A DNA stretch of 64,000 nucleotides from CAYXUG01 sp964468655 (GCA_964468655.1 CAYXUG010000002.1:10967-74966), one strand, 5' to 3'. Positions 18,139 to 27,958 are shown, numbered from the stretch's first letter. The notes: generated by a model from the sequence alone, not told the origin. Numbers and translations are program-made.

Positions 18139-19800
18139 ATGAAAACTCCTGAGAAATTTCATATGTCATCTGAACAGCAACCACAATTTTCCAAAGGAAT
18201 AGATTTGTTACACAACCCTGCCCTGAATAAGGGGACTGCCTTTTCAGAAAAGGAAAGGGAACTTCTGGGGCTGAAAGGGCTCCTTCCTCCAAGGATTTCC
18301 ACCATTGAAGATCAGGAAATCCGAATTCTTGAAAATTATAGAAAGCAGTCCAATGATCTTGAGAAATATGTTTATCTAATGTCTCTTCAAGACAGGAATG
18401 AAGTTTTATTTTATTACCTTCTTATGAATCATATTGAGGAAATGATGCCCATTGTGTACACGCCAACAGTTGGGAAGGCATGCCAGGAATACGGTCACAT
18501 TTTCCGAAGACCCAGGGGGATTTTTATTTCGATTGAGAATAGGGATGAAGTTGCAGACATTCTTAGGAACTGGCCTGATAAGGATATTAGAATAATTGTC
18601 GTTACCGATGGAGAAAGAATATTAGGACTTGGAGATTTGGGAGCTAACGGAATGGGAATCCCAGTGGGAAAACTGAATCTCTATACAGCTTGCGCCGGAA
18701 TTCCGCCCTCTATGTGTCTGCCGGTGACCCTTGATGTGGGCACGGATAATGGGAAATTGTTAAAGGACCCGCTCTACATTGGTTCGCATCACAGGCGCAT
18801 TCGTGGCAATGAATATGATGAATTATTAGATGAATTTATGGAAGCGGTAAGTGAAGTTTTCCCGAAAGCAGTTATTCAGTTTGAAGATTTTGGAAATGCA
18901 AACGCGTATCGCCTCCTTCAGAAATATAAAGACAAATACTGTACATTTAATGACGATATACAGGGTACGGCTGCTGTATCTTTAGCAGGGTTGCTTTCTT
19001 CCCTCAGAATAACCGGAGGAAAGCTTTCAGATCAGAAAGTGTTATTTCTGGGTGCCGGTACAGCAGGTATCGGGATTGGCGATCTGATTGTGCGTGCTCT
19101 TGTGAAGGATGGTTTTGCTGAGGATCAAGCGAGGAAACGATGCTGGTTTTTTGATTCTAAAGGACTTTTGAATTCAGACCGAAAGGATATTCAGGTCCAT
19201 CAACGGATATTTGCTCACCATCATCTGCCGATAGGCAGTTTCAAAGATGCTGTAAAATCAATTCGACCAACAGCCATCATTGGTGTCTCCGGACAACCTG
19301 GACTTTTTACTAAAGATGTAATTCAAACAATGGCTGAAATCAACGAACGCCCAATCATTTTTGCTCTTTCAAATCCAACTTCACGATCAGAGTGTACGGC
19401 AGAACAGACCTACAAATGGTCTGATGGAAGAGCCATTTTTGCAAGCGGCAGTCCTTTTGAAGAAGTACAGTTTGAAGAAAACACATTTCATCCCGGGCAG
19501 GGGAACAATGCCTATATTTTCCCGGGAGTTGGATTGGGACTGATTGTATCAGGCGCCGAAAGAGTTGCCGATAACGTTTTCTACGTTGCAGCAAAAAAAA
19601 TGGCTGAACTGGTGTCAGATGAAGATTTAGAAAGAGGGGCTATTTTTCCGTCTATAACTGATATACGCGGTGTATCATTTGAAATTGGAACTTCAGTTAT
19701 GGAATCAGTTAATGGGTTATCTGAAAATTTACCCTCAGAAATCTCAGAGAAAATTTCCTCATTTATGTATGAACCGCAATATATGGAGTTGCTTATTTGA
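18139..19800 (+). CDS. maeA: NAD-dependent malic enzyme
   Basis: 553-residue enzyme converting malate to pyruvate and CO2 with reduction of NAD(P). N-terminal malic domain: MPIVYTPTVGKACQEY and VVTDGERILGLGDLGANGMG; metal and substrate residues in FEDFGNANAYRLL and FNDDIQGTAA. C-terminal Rossmann fold: VLFLGAGTAGIGIGD. NPTSRSECTAEQ is the late family motif. Length and motifs match the large MaeA/SfcA type. With pyruvate phosphate dikinase at 38251 it could feed gluconeogenesis from malate. Its stop overlaps the TTG start of the next gene. Confidence 0.93.
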   Translation: MKTPEKFHMSSEQQPQFSKGIDLLHNPALNKGTAFSEKERELLGLKGLLPPRISTIEDQEIRILENYRKQSNDLEKYVYLMSLQDRNEVLFYYLLMNHIEEMMPIVYTPTVGKACQEYGHIFRRPRGIFISIENRDEVADILRNWPDKDIRIIVVTDGERILGLGDLGANGMGIPVGKLNLYTACAGIPPSMCLPVTLDVGTDNGKLLKDPLYIGSHHRRIRGNEYDELLDEFMEAVSEVFPKAVIQFEDFGNANAYRLLQKYKDKYCTFNDDIQGTAAVSLAGLLSSLRITGGKLSDQKVLFLGAGTAGIGIGDLIVRALVKDGFAEDQARKRCWFFDSKGLLNSDRKDIQVHQRIFAHHHLPIGSFKDAVKSIRPTAIIGVSGQPGLFTKDVIQTMAEINERPIIFALSNPTSRSECTAEQTYKWSDGRAIFASGSPFEEVQFEENTFHPGQGNNAYIFPGVGLGLIVSGAERVADNVFYVAAKKMAELVSDEDLERGAIFPSITDIRGVSFEIGTSVMESVNGLSENLPSEISEKISSFMYEPQYMELLI

Positions 19801-20906
19801 GAATTTATTTTATTATAATTTTATTATTATTCATGTCCTGCGAGCCCCTTGTCAACACATTTGAAAATGTTGAGAATGCAGAGCTCTATCGTGCAAATGT
19901 GATTACAGTTCCGGCAGTAGTTCCGGATACACTGAAAGTAATGACATGGAATATTCGTTTTGGCGCAGGTAGGATTCCATGGTTTGGTGATGGGTGTGGT
20001 GACAGGGTGATTTTAACTGAATCAGAGGTAATGTCAGGATTGAATTCAATTGCGACATTTATCAACTCTGAAAACCTTGATATAATCTTATTGCAGGAAG
20101 TGGATGTTTTCAGCAAACGGACAGCATACGTTGATCAGGTGCAATGGCTTTTGGATAACACCGGTTTCAACTATGGTGCATTTGCCTCAATGTGGGAAGC
20201 GCAGGTAATTCCCAGTGACGGTTTGGGAAGAGTAAATACAGGGAATGCCATTTTATCCAAATGGAATATAACAGATGCAGAAAGAATCCAACTGCCACTG
20301 AGAGGTGATCAGGAAGGATTGGTTCAATATTTTTTTCTTCGGAGAAATATTCTGAAAGCGAAAATAAATGTTTCTGCAGAAAATGATTTTTATGCAGTCA
20401 ACATTCATGCCACAGCTTTTGCAACCGATGATACAAAACAGAAACACATTGACAAATTTAAAGTAACCTTGGCTGAACTGAATGACATGGAGACATTTTT
20501 TGTTGCAGGCGGCGATTTGAATTCCATTCCACCGAATGCATCTTTTTTTGATTTTTGTGAGATTGATAAATGCGCAGGCGAAATAGTTCACACAGAGGCA
20601 GATGGCGGTCCACACCTTAACGGAAGTTATTTTAATAATTTTAATGGTGAACAGACTCTTCTCCAACCACTGTATGAAGTTTATTTTCCTGCTGTTGATA
20701 TCAGTTATGAGCACGGCTCGGAAGACAGCAGTTACACCCACACCACGTGGAATACTGCTGAAGAAACCGAAAGAGATTGGGACAGAAAACTTGATTATCT
20801 TTTTTCAAATAAAAGCTGGGTGGTAGAATCCGGAGAATCTCATCAGGATGCTTTTTATCTTTCAGATCATGCGCCAGTTTCAGCAAAAATAGAAACACTG
20901 GAATGA
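19797..20906 (+). CDS. Endonuclease/exonuclease/phosphatase-fold lipoprotein
   Basis: 369-residue protein starting with TTG that overlaps the maeA stop. The N-terminus (MRIYFIIILLLFMSCEP) has a lipobox ending at Cys15, so it is probably a lipoprotein. The EEP fold is shown by LKVMTWNIRFGAG, IILLQEVDVFS, NIHATAFA, VAGGDLNSIP and the terminal SDHAPVSAKI, which supply the Asn, Glu, Asp and His metal/catalytic residues. The family includes nucleases, sphingomyelinases and inositol phosphatases; an envelope location favours a lipid or extracellular phosphodiester substrate. The next gene overlaps by four bases. Confidence 0.82.
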   Translation: MRIYFIIILLLFMSCEPLVNTFENVENAELYRANVITVPAVVPDTLKVMTWNIRFGAGRIPWFGDGCGDRVILTESEVMSGLNSIATFINSENLDIILLQEVDVFSKRTAYVDQVQWLLDNTGFNYGAFASMWEAQVIPSDGLGRVNTGNAILSKWNITDAERIQLPLRGDQEGLVQYFFLRRNILKAKINVSAENDFYAVNIHATAFATDDTKQKHIDKFKVTLAELNDMETFFVAGGDLNSIPPNASFFDFCEIDKCAGEIVHTEADGGPHLNGSYFNNFNGEQTLLQPLYEVYFPAVDISYEHGSEDSSYTHTTWNTAEETERDWDRKLDYLFSNKSWVVESGESHQDAFYLSDHAPVSAKIETLE

Positions 20907-21712
20907 TCATTCGAAAAAAAACAGTATTCCTACTTGGATTAATAACCACAACCATTATTGCTGAAAATCAGAACTGGTCTACCGGCACTGCTTATACGAT
21001 GCAAAAAGGTCGATGGGAAGTAGGTATTTTCCAACCACTTCGTTATGGATTTAAAAACAACATTGAATTATCAACCCATCCTGTCTGGAACTTTCTTATA
21101 CCAAATTTTTCCATGAAAAAAATCTGGTCATCTCATAATGAATTGGCTTTTTCATCCCGCCATAATATTGTATATCCAACCCCCATGTTTAAATGGCTTC
21201 AAAGTCCATTGGGGAAAGAACTGGGCGAACCGGATAAATTTGCCCTGATATCACCCGAGTTTGAAATCCCCCCTATTATATCATTTCATAATGAACTTTT
21301 AATGAGCCGACCTATTAGTAGAGGCGGAGTCACATTTAAAGCCGGAATGACATTTGCATTTATCTCCGGCGAGTTGGATGAGCGCGTAACTATTGATCTG
21401 CCTGTTGTATTCCACAGAATGATAGTGATGCAGAATGGATATGGCTTTAATGTTGGTGTTGATTATTTGTATCAATTAACGGCCAAATTTTTACTATGGA
21501 CTGATGTTGATTTTATTTTAATCCCGGGAGTTGATGAAGACATTGCTATTGAAAATAAAGGAATTTTGATCTATGAAAGGAACCATAATTTCAGAACACT
21601 GATAGGATACAAACTGATTTATGGGAAATACCCTGCCGGATATCCTCTCGATTTCAAATCATTTTTACATATTCTCCCTATATTGGATTTACAGTGGGGT
21701 TGGGGATTCTGA
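20903..21712 (+). CDS. Putative outer-membrane barrel protein, unknown family
   Basis: 269 residues with a short signal peptide (MIIRKKTVFLLGLITTTIIA) followed by amphipathic strand-like segments and a C-terminal aromatic ending (LDLQWGWGF) typical of outer-membrane barrels. Its ATG overlaps the TGA of the EEP lipoprotein gene (ATGA), so the two are translationally coupled and may act together at the outer membrane. No family is recognised. Confidence 0.6.
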   Translation: MIIRKKTVFLLGLITTTIIAENQNWSTGTAYTMQKGRWEVGIFQPLRYGFKNNIELSTHPVWNFLIPNFSMKKIWSSHNELAFSSRHNIVYPTPMFKWLQSPLGKELGEPDKFALISPEFEIPPIISFHNELLMSRPISRGGVTFKAGMTFAFISGELDERVTIDLPVVFHRMIVMQNGYGFNVGVDYLYQLTAKFLLWTDVDFILIPGVDEDIAIENKGILIYERNHNFRTLIGYKLIYGKYPAGYPLDFKSFLHILPILDLQWGWGF

Positions 21713-21727
21713 TATTTTTGGTTCAGT

Positions 21728-22144
21728 ATGCCGCTTGTGAAAAACAAACCAATTCTGATGTATGATGGTGACTGCTCGTTCTGTAAAATGTGGGTGAAAA
21801 AGTATCAATCCTTCGTTGGAGATAATGTTAAATTTGAACCCTATCAAAATGTGGCTTTAGATTTTCCTGAATTTCGCAAGAGAGAGTTTGAATCAGAAGT
21901 GAAATTAATTTTCCCTAATGGCACAAGATTAGGAGGGGCTGAAGCTGTGTTTGCCCTTTTCTCTTTACGCGGAGGAAATTATTATATCTGGAATTTGCTT
22001 TATAATAAATTTCCGCTGGTTGCGACCGCCTCTGAATTTGTTTACAAGCTGGTTGCTCGTAACAGAAAGATCGCTTCAAGAATCACAGAAATATTTTTAC
22101 ATGAAAAATATTTAGAAAAAAATAATGTTAAAACTTTCAGGTAA
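21728..22144 (+). CDS. DUF393 (DCC family) thiol-disulfide oxidoreductase-like protein
   Basis: 138 residues with the family-defining DCC start: ILMYDGDCSFCKMWVKK, where D-G-D and the CSFC redox pair form the active-site-like motif. The later LGGAEAVFAL is also conserved. Members are thioredoxin-fold-like and predicted to act in thiol redox, but few have a demonstrated substrate. It begins 15 bases after the barrel gene and may share its transcript. Confidence 0.82.
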   Translation: MPLVKNKPILMYDGDCSFCKMWVKKYQSFVGDNVKFEPYQNVALDFPEFRKREFESEVKLIFPNGTRLGGAEAVFALFSLRGGNYYIWNLLYNKFPLVATASEFVYKLVARNRKIASRITEIFLHEKYLEKNNVKTFR

Positions 22145-22184
22145 AGTTATATTTTTACGTGACTATATATAATGTATAAGACAA

Positions 22185-23078
22185 ATGGCGAAAAAACAGT
22201 TTAAACTTGTAGTTAATCCATACGGCGGAACCAAAAAAGGATTGGGGATTCTGGGACAGATTAAACCTGTCTTTGAAAGTGCTGATATGGAATTGGAGAT
22301 TTATGAAACGGAGTACGCAGGTCACGCAAGAGAAATCATAAATACCACTTACCTTTCTGATTGCGACGGTTTTATTTCAATTGGAGGAGATGGGACAGCT
22401 CACGAAGTTGTGAACGGACTTCTTACCCGGGAAGATGGAATGAAAGTGCCTATCGGAGTGATTCCGGGAGGCACTGGGAATTCATTCATGCATGATCTGG
22501 ATTGCCTTGATCCTGTTGAAGCTGCAAAAAAAATTGTGGGGGGAAACACACAGGAAATTGATGTCATGGACTTGAGAATGAATGGAGACCAGCTTTATTC
22601 GTTCCACATGGTGGGCTGGGGTATGGTGAATGATATCACCATTACTTCTGAAAAAATCAGATGGATGGGTGAAAGTCGATACACAGTTTCAACCCTATAC
22701 CATGTTGTCAAATTGAGAGCCAGATCGGCAAACCTAATTATTGATGACGATGAAAATGTAGGTGAATTTGTTTTTGTCATTGCCTGTAATACAAAGTATA
22801 TCGGCGGCAATATGCTTATGGCGCCAAAGGCAGATATAAATGATGGCATTATTGATCTTTTGGTTGTACGGGAACCGAAAAGATTTCAGGTACTTAAAAT
22901 TTTCCCAAAAGTGTTTAACGGTACTCATATTGATTCGCCAATCGTGGAATATTATCGGGTTAAAAAGTTTTCCATCATTCCGGATGAAAATGAATGTCTG
23001 AATATTGATGGCGAATTAGCTGGCATGACTCCCCTATCTGCCGAATTGATTAAAAGCGCCTTTTCTATTTTTATTTAA
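22185..23078 (+). CDS. Diacylglycerol/lipid kinase family protein
   Basis: 297-residue protein of the DagK_cat/LCB5 family, which phosphorylates diacylglycerol, sphingoid bases or related lipids. Visible signatures: KLVVNPYGGTKKG at the N-terminus, the nucleotide-binding SIGGDGTAHEVVNGLL, GVIPGGTGNSFMHDL, and DGIIDLLVV plus LNIDGELAG in the C-terminal domain. TATAAT at 22168-22173 is too close to the ATG for a usual leader. An EamA transporter gene follows after nine bases. The exact lipid substrate cannot be read from sequence. Confidence 0.88.
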   Translation: MAKKQFKLVVNPYGGTKKGLGILGQIKPVFESADMELEIYETEYAGHAREIINTTYLSDCDGFISIGGDGTAHEVVNGLLTREDGMKVPIGVIPGGTGNSFMHDLDCLDPVEAAKKIVGGNTQEIDVMDLRMNGDQLYSFHMVGWGMVNDITITSEKIRWMGESRYTVSTLYHVVKLRARSANLIIDDDENVGEFVFVIACNTKYIGGNMLMAPKADINDGIIDLLVVREPKRFQVLKIFPKVFNGTHIDSPIVEYYRVKKFSIIPDENECLNIDGELAGMTPLSAELIKSAFSIFI

Positions 23079-23087
23079 CTTCCTATT

Positions 23088-23966
23088 GTGAAATCCCGAA
23101 TTGCGATCTTTCTGGGGATTGCTCTATTAGCAATAAGCATGTCTCCCATCTTAGCGCGAATGCTGCCTGCTGTTCCCGCAGTCTCCATTGCTTTTTGGAG
23201 AATGGCAAGCGCTACGATGATTCTGTGGGGGACCAGTTCAGTGAAACCATTCGGAACATTAAGCAGAGATGATCGAAGACTCGCGGTCATTGCAGGTGTT
23301 TTTCTTGGATTTCATTTTGCCTTTTTCTTTGGAGCGCTCAAACTTACAACCATTGCCAATGCCACTGTGCTGGGAACTATGGCGCCGGTTTTTTCAGCGC
23401 TGATTGAAAGATTTTTTTACAATAGAAAATTCAATAGGCAGATGATATTAGGACTTTTAGTTGCCATACTGGGAGCTGTCGTTATTCATGGGGGAAAGTT
23501 TAGCTTGGATGATTCGCACACTGTTGGAAGCATTCTTGCCTTGATCTGTTCATTCTGGATTGCTATGTCTCTGTTATTGGCTGAAAGGGTCAGGCAGAAT
23601 GCCGGAACATTTCTTTATTGCAGAACACTATATGGTTCTTCAAGTGTAGTTTTGATTATTATTGTGGTGTTAATGAAAAGACAACTATTTGGATTTTCTT
23701 CTGAAGATTACTTATGGCTTGGGATGTTAGGGTTGTTCCCCACGGTGGTGGGGCACACGGGGTTTAATTATGCTGTCAAATATATTTCTCCCACAATTGT
23801 TGCGGCAATCCCGCTTGGGGAACCGGTTGTGGCATCAATATTAGGGTGGATTATATTTGGTGAAAGTGTGGGTTTTCAGGTTATTGCAGGGGGAGTCATT
23901 ACACTTACCGGCCTGTTTATACTGATTACTTCAAAACGTTTTACTTTTGTAATGCCTGGGGATTAG
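23088..23966 (+). CDS. EamA-type drug/metabolite transporter
   Basis: 292-residue inner-membrane permease starting with GTG. It shows the two-fold EamA repeat (about 5-135 and 148-285), giving about ten helices. Typical features are SIAFWRMASATMI in the first repeat and ISPTIVAAIPLGEPVVASIL in the second. Members export amino acids, nucleosides or small metabolites; the substrate is not predictable here. Its 3' end overlaps the convergent phosphodiesterase gene by 26 bases. Confidence 0.88.
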   Translation: MKSRIAIFLGIALLAISMSPILARMLPAVPAVSIAFWRMASATMILWGTSSVKPFGTLSRDDRRLAVIAGVFLGFHFAFFFGALKLTTIANATVLGTMAPVFSALIERFFYNRKFNRQMILGLLVAILGAVVIHGGKFSLDDSHTVGSILALICSFWIAMSLLLAERVRQNAGTFLYCRTLYGSSSVVLIIIVVLMKRQLFGFSSEDYLWLGMLGLFPTVVGHTGFNYAVKYISPTIVAAIPLGEPVVASILGWIIFGESVGFQVIAGGVITLTGLFILITSKRFTFVMPGD

Positions 23967-25323
23967 TGAGAAGTCCATGTGGAACGGAAGAAGTATTTAG
24001 CGGGAGATCAAGAAGTTCTGCAATAACAGCAGCAACCTGAGTAATATGCATTTTTTCCAGAACGACGCCTTCTTCAATTCTTCTTCCAATAGCAAAAAAG
24101 GTTGTTTTTAGTTCCGGGTTGGAAGGATCTCCCCCATGTGACCCGCCGTTGATTTGTTCTAAAAATTGACTCTCCCACACACGAGTGAAATAGTAACCGG
24201 GATTTGAAATGAGTACAAATTCTGCTGGAATGTAATTTTGACATACTTCGGGGAGTTCATCCGAATTAAAGAATTCCCAATAGTGAGATTCTTCAAGTAA
24301 TTTTTTTAGTTTGCCTTTTGTTTTATCATCATTCGGATTTTTTAACCTGATGAAAGCAGATCCGCCTGCAGAGTGACAGAATGCATTCCAGTCTTTAACC
24401 GTACCATCTTCCTGAACATTGATAAATCCATTTTCCACTAATAATGCATTCAAATTGATTCTTGTGTTATGATCCACAAAGCCGTGATCACCCGTAACAA
24501 TGACAGTGGTGTAATCCCATTGATTCAATTCTGTAATAAGGTTTAAAACCGAACCAATCAGTGAATCGGCAAACATATATGCTTCAAATGCTTCCTGAGA
24601 ATTTTTCCCATAATCGTGCTGGTGAAAATCAGTTTGGATTATATGATAACCGGTCAAATGGGGTAGTTTTTTTCTAAAGAGTGTTTTAAACATTTTGTGT
24701 AGATTCAGATCTCTTGTGAAGCCTTCAGTAGCGTCATCGCCGACATCTAATTTACCGCTGAGAGCAAAATATTCAATTAACCACCAAGGTTTGTCATGTT
24801 TACGGACGACCTGCAGCGTTGAAATGTCATCTGATTCTGATTTAATCTCAGGTACCAGATAATTAAATGGCCCTCCAACGGACACTGACCAGGACACTCC
24901 TGCAGTTACCAAATCTTTTTCTTTTGCGAGATTAAATACTGTAGGTGTCCTGATGCTGTCTGAGTACCAGTACCACTTTTTAAATTTTGCGGTAGAATCA
25001 AAAAGAGTATTATGAATTATCCCGTGGTCTTTTGGTAAAACACCGGTGATCATTGAAGTGTGGCTGGGATATGTCAAAGAGGGAAACACGGTTGTTACTT
25101 CTTGAATATGAGTACCACCATGTTTCAAGCGCTTGAAGTTATGCAACCGAGACTCAGAAAAATTTTGATAGTTTGGACTACTGAAAATTTCAGCCCGTAA
25201 TCCGTCAACGGATATTAAAATAATTTTTGAATCAGTTTCGCCACCTCTAGGAAGACATCCGGAAAAGATGGATATTCCAACTAAAAGGATATATTTAACT
25301 ACAGATTTGGAGTCTTTTGCCAG
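23941..25323 (-). CDS. Alkaline-phosphatase-superfamily nucleotide pyrophosphatase/phosphodiesterase lipoprotein, probable CTG start
   Basis: The ENPP-like domain contains the catalytic Thr region FPSLTYPSHTSMITG and metal sites IIQTDFHQHDYG, VTGDHGF and GGSHGG. Using only ATG/GTG/TTG the frame would begin at TTG 25146, which cuts off the first metal-binding Asp. Reading further upstream, the frame stays open to a TAA at 25327-25329 and encodes a lipoprotein signal (KYILLVGISIFSGC) followed by KIILISVDGLRAEIF, exactly the missing family N-terminus. No ATG, GTG or TTG precedes the signal; the only plausible initiator is CTG at 25323. I therefore annotate from there, about 460 residues. A start-region sequencing error is the alternative. 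Confidence 0.75.
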   Translation of the reverse strand: MAKDSKSVVKYILLVGISIFSGCLPRGGETDSKIILISVDGLRAEIFSSPNYQNFSESRLHNFKRLKHGGTHIQEVTTVFPSLTYPSHTSMITGVLPKDHGIIHNTLFDSTAKFKKWYWYSDSIRTPTVFNLAKEKDLVTAGVSWSVSVGGPFNYLVPEIKSESDDISTLQVVRKHDKPWWLIEYFALSGKLDVGDDATEGFTRDLNLHKMFKTLFRKKLPHLTGYHIIQTDFHQHDYGKNSQEAFEAYMFADSLIGSVLNLITELNQWDYTTVIVTGDHGFVDHNTRINLNALLVENGFINVQEDGTVKDWNAFCHSAGGSAFIRLKNPNDDKTKGKLKKLLEESHYWEFFNSDELPEVCQNYIPAEFVLISNPGYYFTRVWESQFLEQINGGSHGGDPSNPELKTTFFAIGRRIEEGVVLEKMHITQVAAVIAELLDLPLNTSSVPHGLLTNPQALQK

Positions 25324-25376
25324 GGTTTAATTGGATAAAGATTATTAGAAAGGTTTGAAATCAGATGAAAATCAAA

Positions 25377-26891
25377 CTATTTAAGCAGTACCAATTTCTG
25401 AGTTTTCCGGAAAGAAAAATTCTGTCTGAATGGAGATAAACTTTCACCACTCATGTGAACAAAGTAGGTACCACTGGCCAATTCGTTTGCATCCCAATTG
25501 ATGCGATAAGTGCCCGGTTCTATGAATTTATTGAACAATGTTTCAACCCTTCTTCCTAGAACGTCATACGCATTAATAGTAACATGACTGAAAGATGAAA
25601 TTTCGAAAACAATTTCCGTAGCTGCATTAAATGGATTTGGGAATGAATTTAATGATTCTTTTTGCGGTAGTAATATTTCGGGATTACTTATTTCCACAGC
25701 GGTTGAATCATCAATTAACTCATCAATCCAGTAAAAGGCACCGAATAAAATTAGAATGGCTGCCTCAGAGTGGCCACCGCAAGGGCATTCTACCAATTCA
25801 ACATTATTAGTATCAGCTCCATTTGCAATAAATGTGTTATAGGCAAGCACAGAGTTTTCAAAAGGAATCAGTTCATCATCGGGGCTGTGAAATAGTTTAA
25901 GAGGAGACTGGGGTATCCAATCATAAAGATCATTTGCTCTCAATGCAACTCTTAGAGGATGGTCATTATTTACGGTGAAATCTTCAACAACCTCATCTTT
26001 AAGAATATGGATAGGAATGGAAGGCATTTCGGCATCTATTTCACCGCCGGTATGTTCCCCATCAAATAGTGATGGCAAAACATCTGCGTATTCATCTTTC
26101 AAATAATCCGAGGGTGAATCGTATAAATTGTACATGTCATTATAGGCAAATAGCATATAAGGCAGATAGTAGGGTGATCCATATTCCTGTTCCGAAAGCA
26201 TGAGTTCAGTCATAATCCCTGACATATCATAAGCACCGGCCCCCGGAGCGGAGGCAGTAATTTCAAATTCCTCAGGAAACTGTTCCTCAATCATTTTCTG
26301 TGCCGCAAGTGTTGCATATCCTCCTTCAGAATATCCCATAAGGAACAACTGATCATTTAATTGGAGATTGTTTTCTTCGCTGAATGTTTTTGATGCCCGA
26401 ATCAAATCAATGACAGAATTAGCAGTTGGTTCAGCCAATTGGTAAGGGTGCAGTATTTCAGATACACCCAGCCCCAGATAATCAGGCAAGAGCGTAATGT
26501 ACCCGGATGAAGCTCCCCATAATCCTAATAGTCCATATATACCTTCGAAGCCGTACACGGACGGAACGTCGTCTCTCAGAACAACTGTACCATGTTGAAA
26601 ACTAAGAAATGGGAGTGCATAATTAGCGCCGTGGGGAATTACTACAGCGCCTGAGGCGACTGCTGTATTATTTTGTGGATCCAGTGTTTCATAAGTAACA
26701 CTATAAATTGAAGCAGGATATTCTGGATCAAATGGGAATAAATTGAATGGAAATTGGTCAAAAACTGAATCAATTTCCTCTATGGTAAAATAATCCAGTA
26801 ATGTGTAAGAGATAAGATCACCCGGCTCGGCTGACAATTGAACATTGCAGGTGAGGATAAATAGAGCGATTATTACGATTTTTTTAAACAT
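25377..26891 (-). CDS. Secreted alpha/beta-hydrolase (lipase family) with type-IX-style sorting domain
   Basis: 504 residues. Signal peptide at 1-21 (ending QLSA). The central domain resembles secretory lipases/esterases: nucleophile Ser in MGYSEGGYA, Asp in LFHSPDDELIPF, His in CPCGGHSEAA. The last 80 residues form a C-terminal sorting domain (SFPNPFNAATEIVFEI, YDVLGRRVETL, GTYFVHMSGE, ending KLVLLK), typical of proteins exported by the type IX system and found in many FCB-group genomes. It lies upstream of the phosphodiesterase on the same strand with a 53-base gap, so the two may be co-expressed. Confidence 0.85.
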   Translation of the reverse strand: MFKKIVIIALFILTCNVQLSAEPGDLISYTLLDYFTIEEIDSVFDQFPFNLFPFDPEYPASIYSVTYETLDPQNNTAVASGAVVIPHGANYALPFLSFQHGTVVLRDDVPSVYGFEGIYGLLGLWGASSGYITLLPDYLGLGVSEILHPYQLAEPTANSVIDLIRASKTFSEENNLQLNDQLFLMGYSEGGYATLAAQKMIEEQFPEEFEITASAPGAGAYDMSGIMTELMLSEQEYGSPYYLPYMLFAYNDMYNLYDSPSDYLKDEYADVLPSLFDGEHTGGEIDAEMPSIPIHILKDEVVEDFTVNNDHPLRVALRANDLYDWIPQSPLKLFHSPDDELIPFENSVLAYNTFIANGADTNNVELVECPCGGHSEAAILILFGAFYWIDELIDDSTAVEISNPEILLPQKESLNSFPNPFNAATEIVFEISSFSHVTINAYDVLGRRVETLFNKFIEPGTYRINWDANELASGTYFVHMSGESLSPFRQNFSFRKTQKLVLLK

Positions 26892-26923
26892 TTTATGCTC
26901 CCTTGATTTATATGTTTATGTTT

Positions 26924-27850
26924 TTAACCTTCAAAGAAAAATAATTCTTTATCATTTTCGAACTCAATAAATAGTTCTTTTAATGATTTTATGCTGAAAT
27001 AACGATCTTGAATATCACTATAATCAAAACGAGTAAGTACTACTTTTTCCATATCAAAGGGTATAATTTTAGAAAAGGATGACCCCCCTTTGCTACATGC
27101 AACAACATTCATAATTTCATCATAAGATGAAAGAATACCTGAGCCGTAAATAACATGATTCATTTCATCATCATTTTTTTTATCACTTTGAAAGTCTGAT
27201 TTTTCCATAATACCAAATTCATATGTCCACCATGCAAAATTTTGAAGACGCTTTAAGTTATGGGCGACCAAGTCATCTCCCAATCCCCGCTCATTTCGTA
27301 TCAATTCCAATCCAACTTCACCCATCTTTTGCCACAAGTCAGCATATTCTTTGTTTATCAGAAGAGGGGAATGCCCCATAACATCATGAAATATATCGGG
27401 TTCAGGAGTGTATCCCTCTTCATTTTTAATATTTTTACCTGCATATTTTTCTTCAAATCGTTTTGATTGTCGAATAATATCGGTTACCGGGAATTGCCTT
27501 TGAGCAGTTAATGTGAAAAAGAGTTCTTCATTCAAGAACCCGGCGACAGGTGTCAGCACCCAGCCAGATGAAGGGTATATTTTTTCTGATAATTCCCCGA
27601 AATTTGGGAACTGGTTACTTGGAATTTTGAGCGCATCAAGTCCCTCAATGTATTCCCTAGCAGCATAACGATTGAGTGCGTCTATTACATATGAATAAAG
27701 TTGTCCCCACAATCTATGTTCTCTACTAGTGATTGAATCGTAATTTTGTTCAATGAGATATTCACTGTCTTTGGAGAATATTTTAATTCCCCCAATTGCA
27801 TTTGGTATTACATTATCGAACAAGTCGTCGTATTTTTCTGTCATCACCAT
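26924..27850 (-). CDS. phhA: Phenylalanine 4-monooxygenase
   Basis: 308-residue pterin-dependent non-haem iron enzyme converting phenylalanine to tyrosine. Iron ligands are the two His of IFHDVMGHSPLL (preceded by YTPEPD) and the Glu of WWTYEFGIM. GSGILSSYDE is another family motif. The core matches bacterial PhhA; there is no N-terminal ACT regulatory domain. It ends 33 bases before the lipase gene on the same strand and is divergent from the motor operon promoter. No pterin recycling gene (phhB) is in the window. Confidence 0.92.
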   Translation of the reverse strand: MVMTEKYDDLFDNVIPNAIGGIKIFSKDSEYLIEQNYDSITSREHRLWGQLYSYVIDALNRYAAREYIEGLDALKIPSNQFPNFGELSEKIYPSSGWVLTPVAGFLNEELFFTLTAQRQFPVTDIIRQSKRFEEKYAGKNIKNEEGYTPEPDIFHDVMGHSPLLINKEYADLWQKMGEVGLELIRNERGLGDDLVAHNLKRLQNFAWWTYEFGIMEKSDFQSDKKNDDEMNHVIYGSGILSSYDEIMNVVACSKGGSSFSKIIPFDMEKVVLTRFDYSDIQDRYFSIKSLKELFIEFENDKELFFFEG

Positions 27851-27929
27851 AAACCTAAATTTACATAATTATAATGATTTTATCTTGAACTTATCAATAA
27901 AATTAATCAGAAAACTGTGTCATTTTTGC

Positions 27930-27958
27930 TTGACATTTTCAAGTGGTCATTATACAAT
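27930..27958 (+). promoter_or_regulatory. Sigma-70-like promoter of the motor operon
   Basis: TTGACA at 27930-27935, 17-base spacer, TACAAT at 27953-27958. Transcription would begin near 27965. This places the upstream in-frame ATG at 27943 inside the promoter and supports GTG 28009 (preceded by GAGGT) as the first start codon of the operon. Confidence 0.65.
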
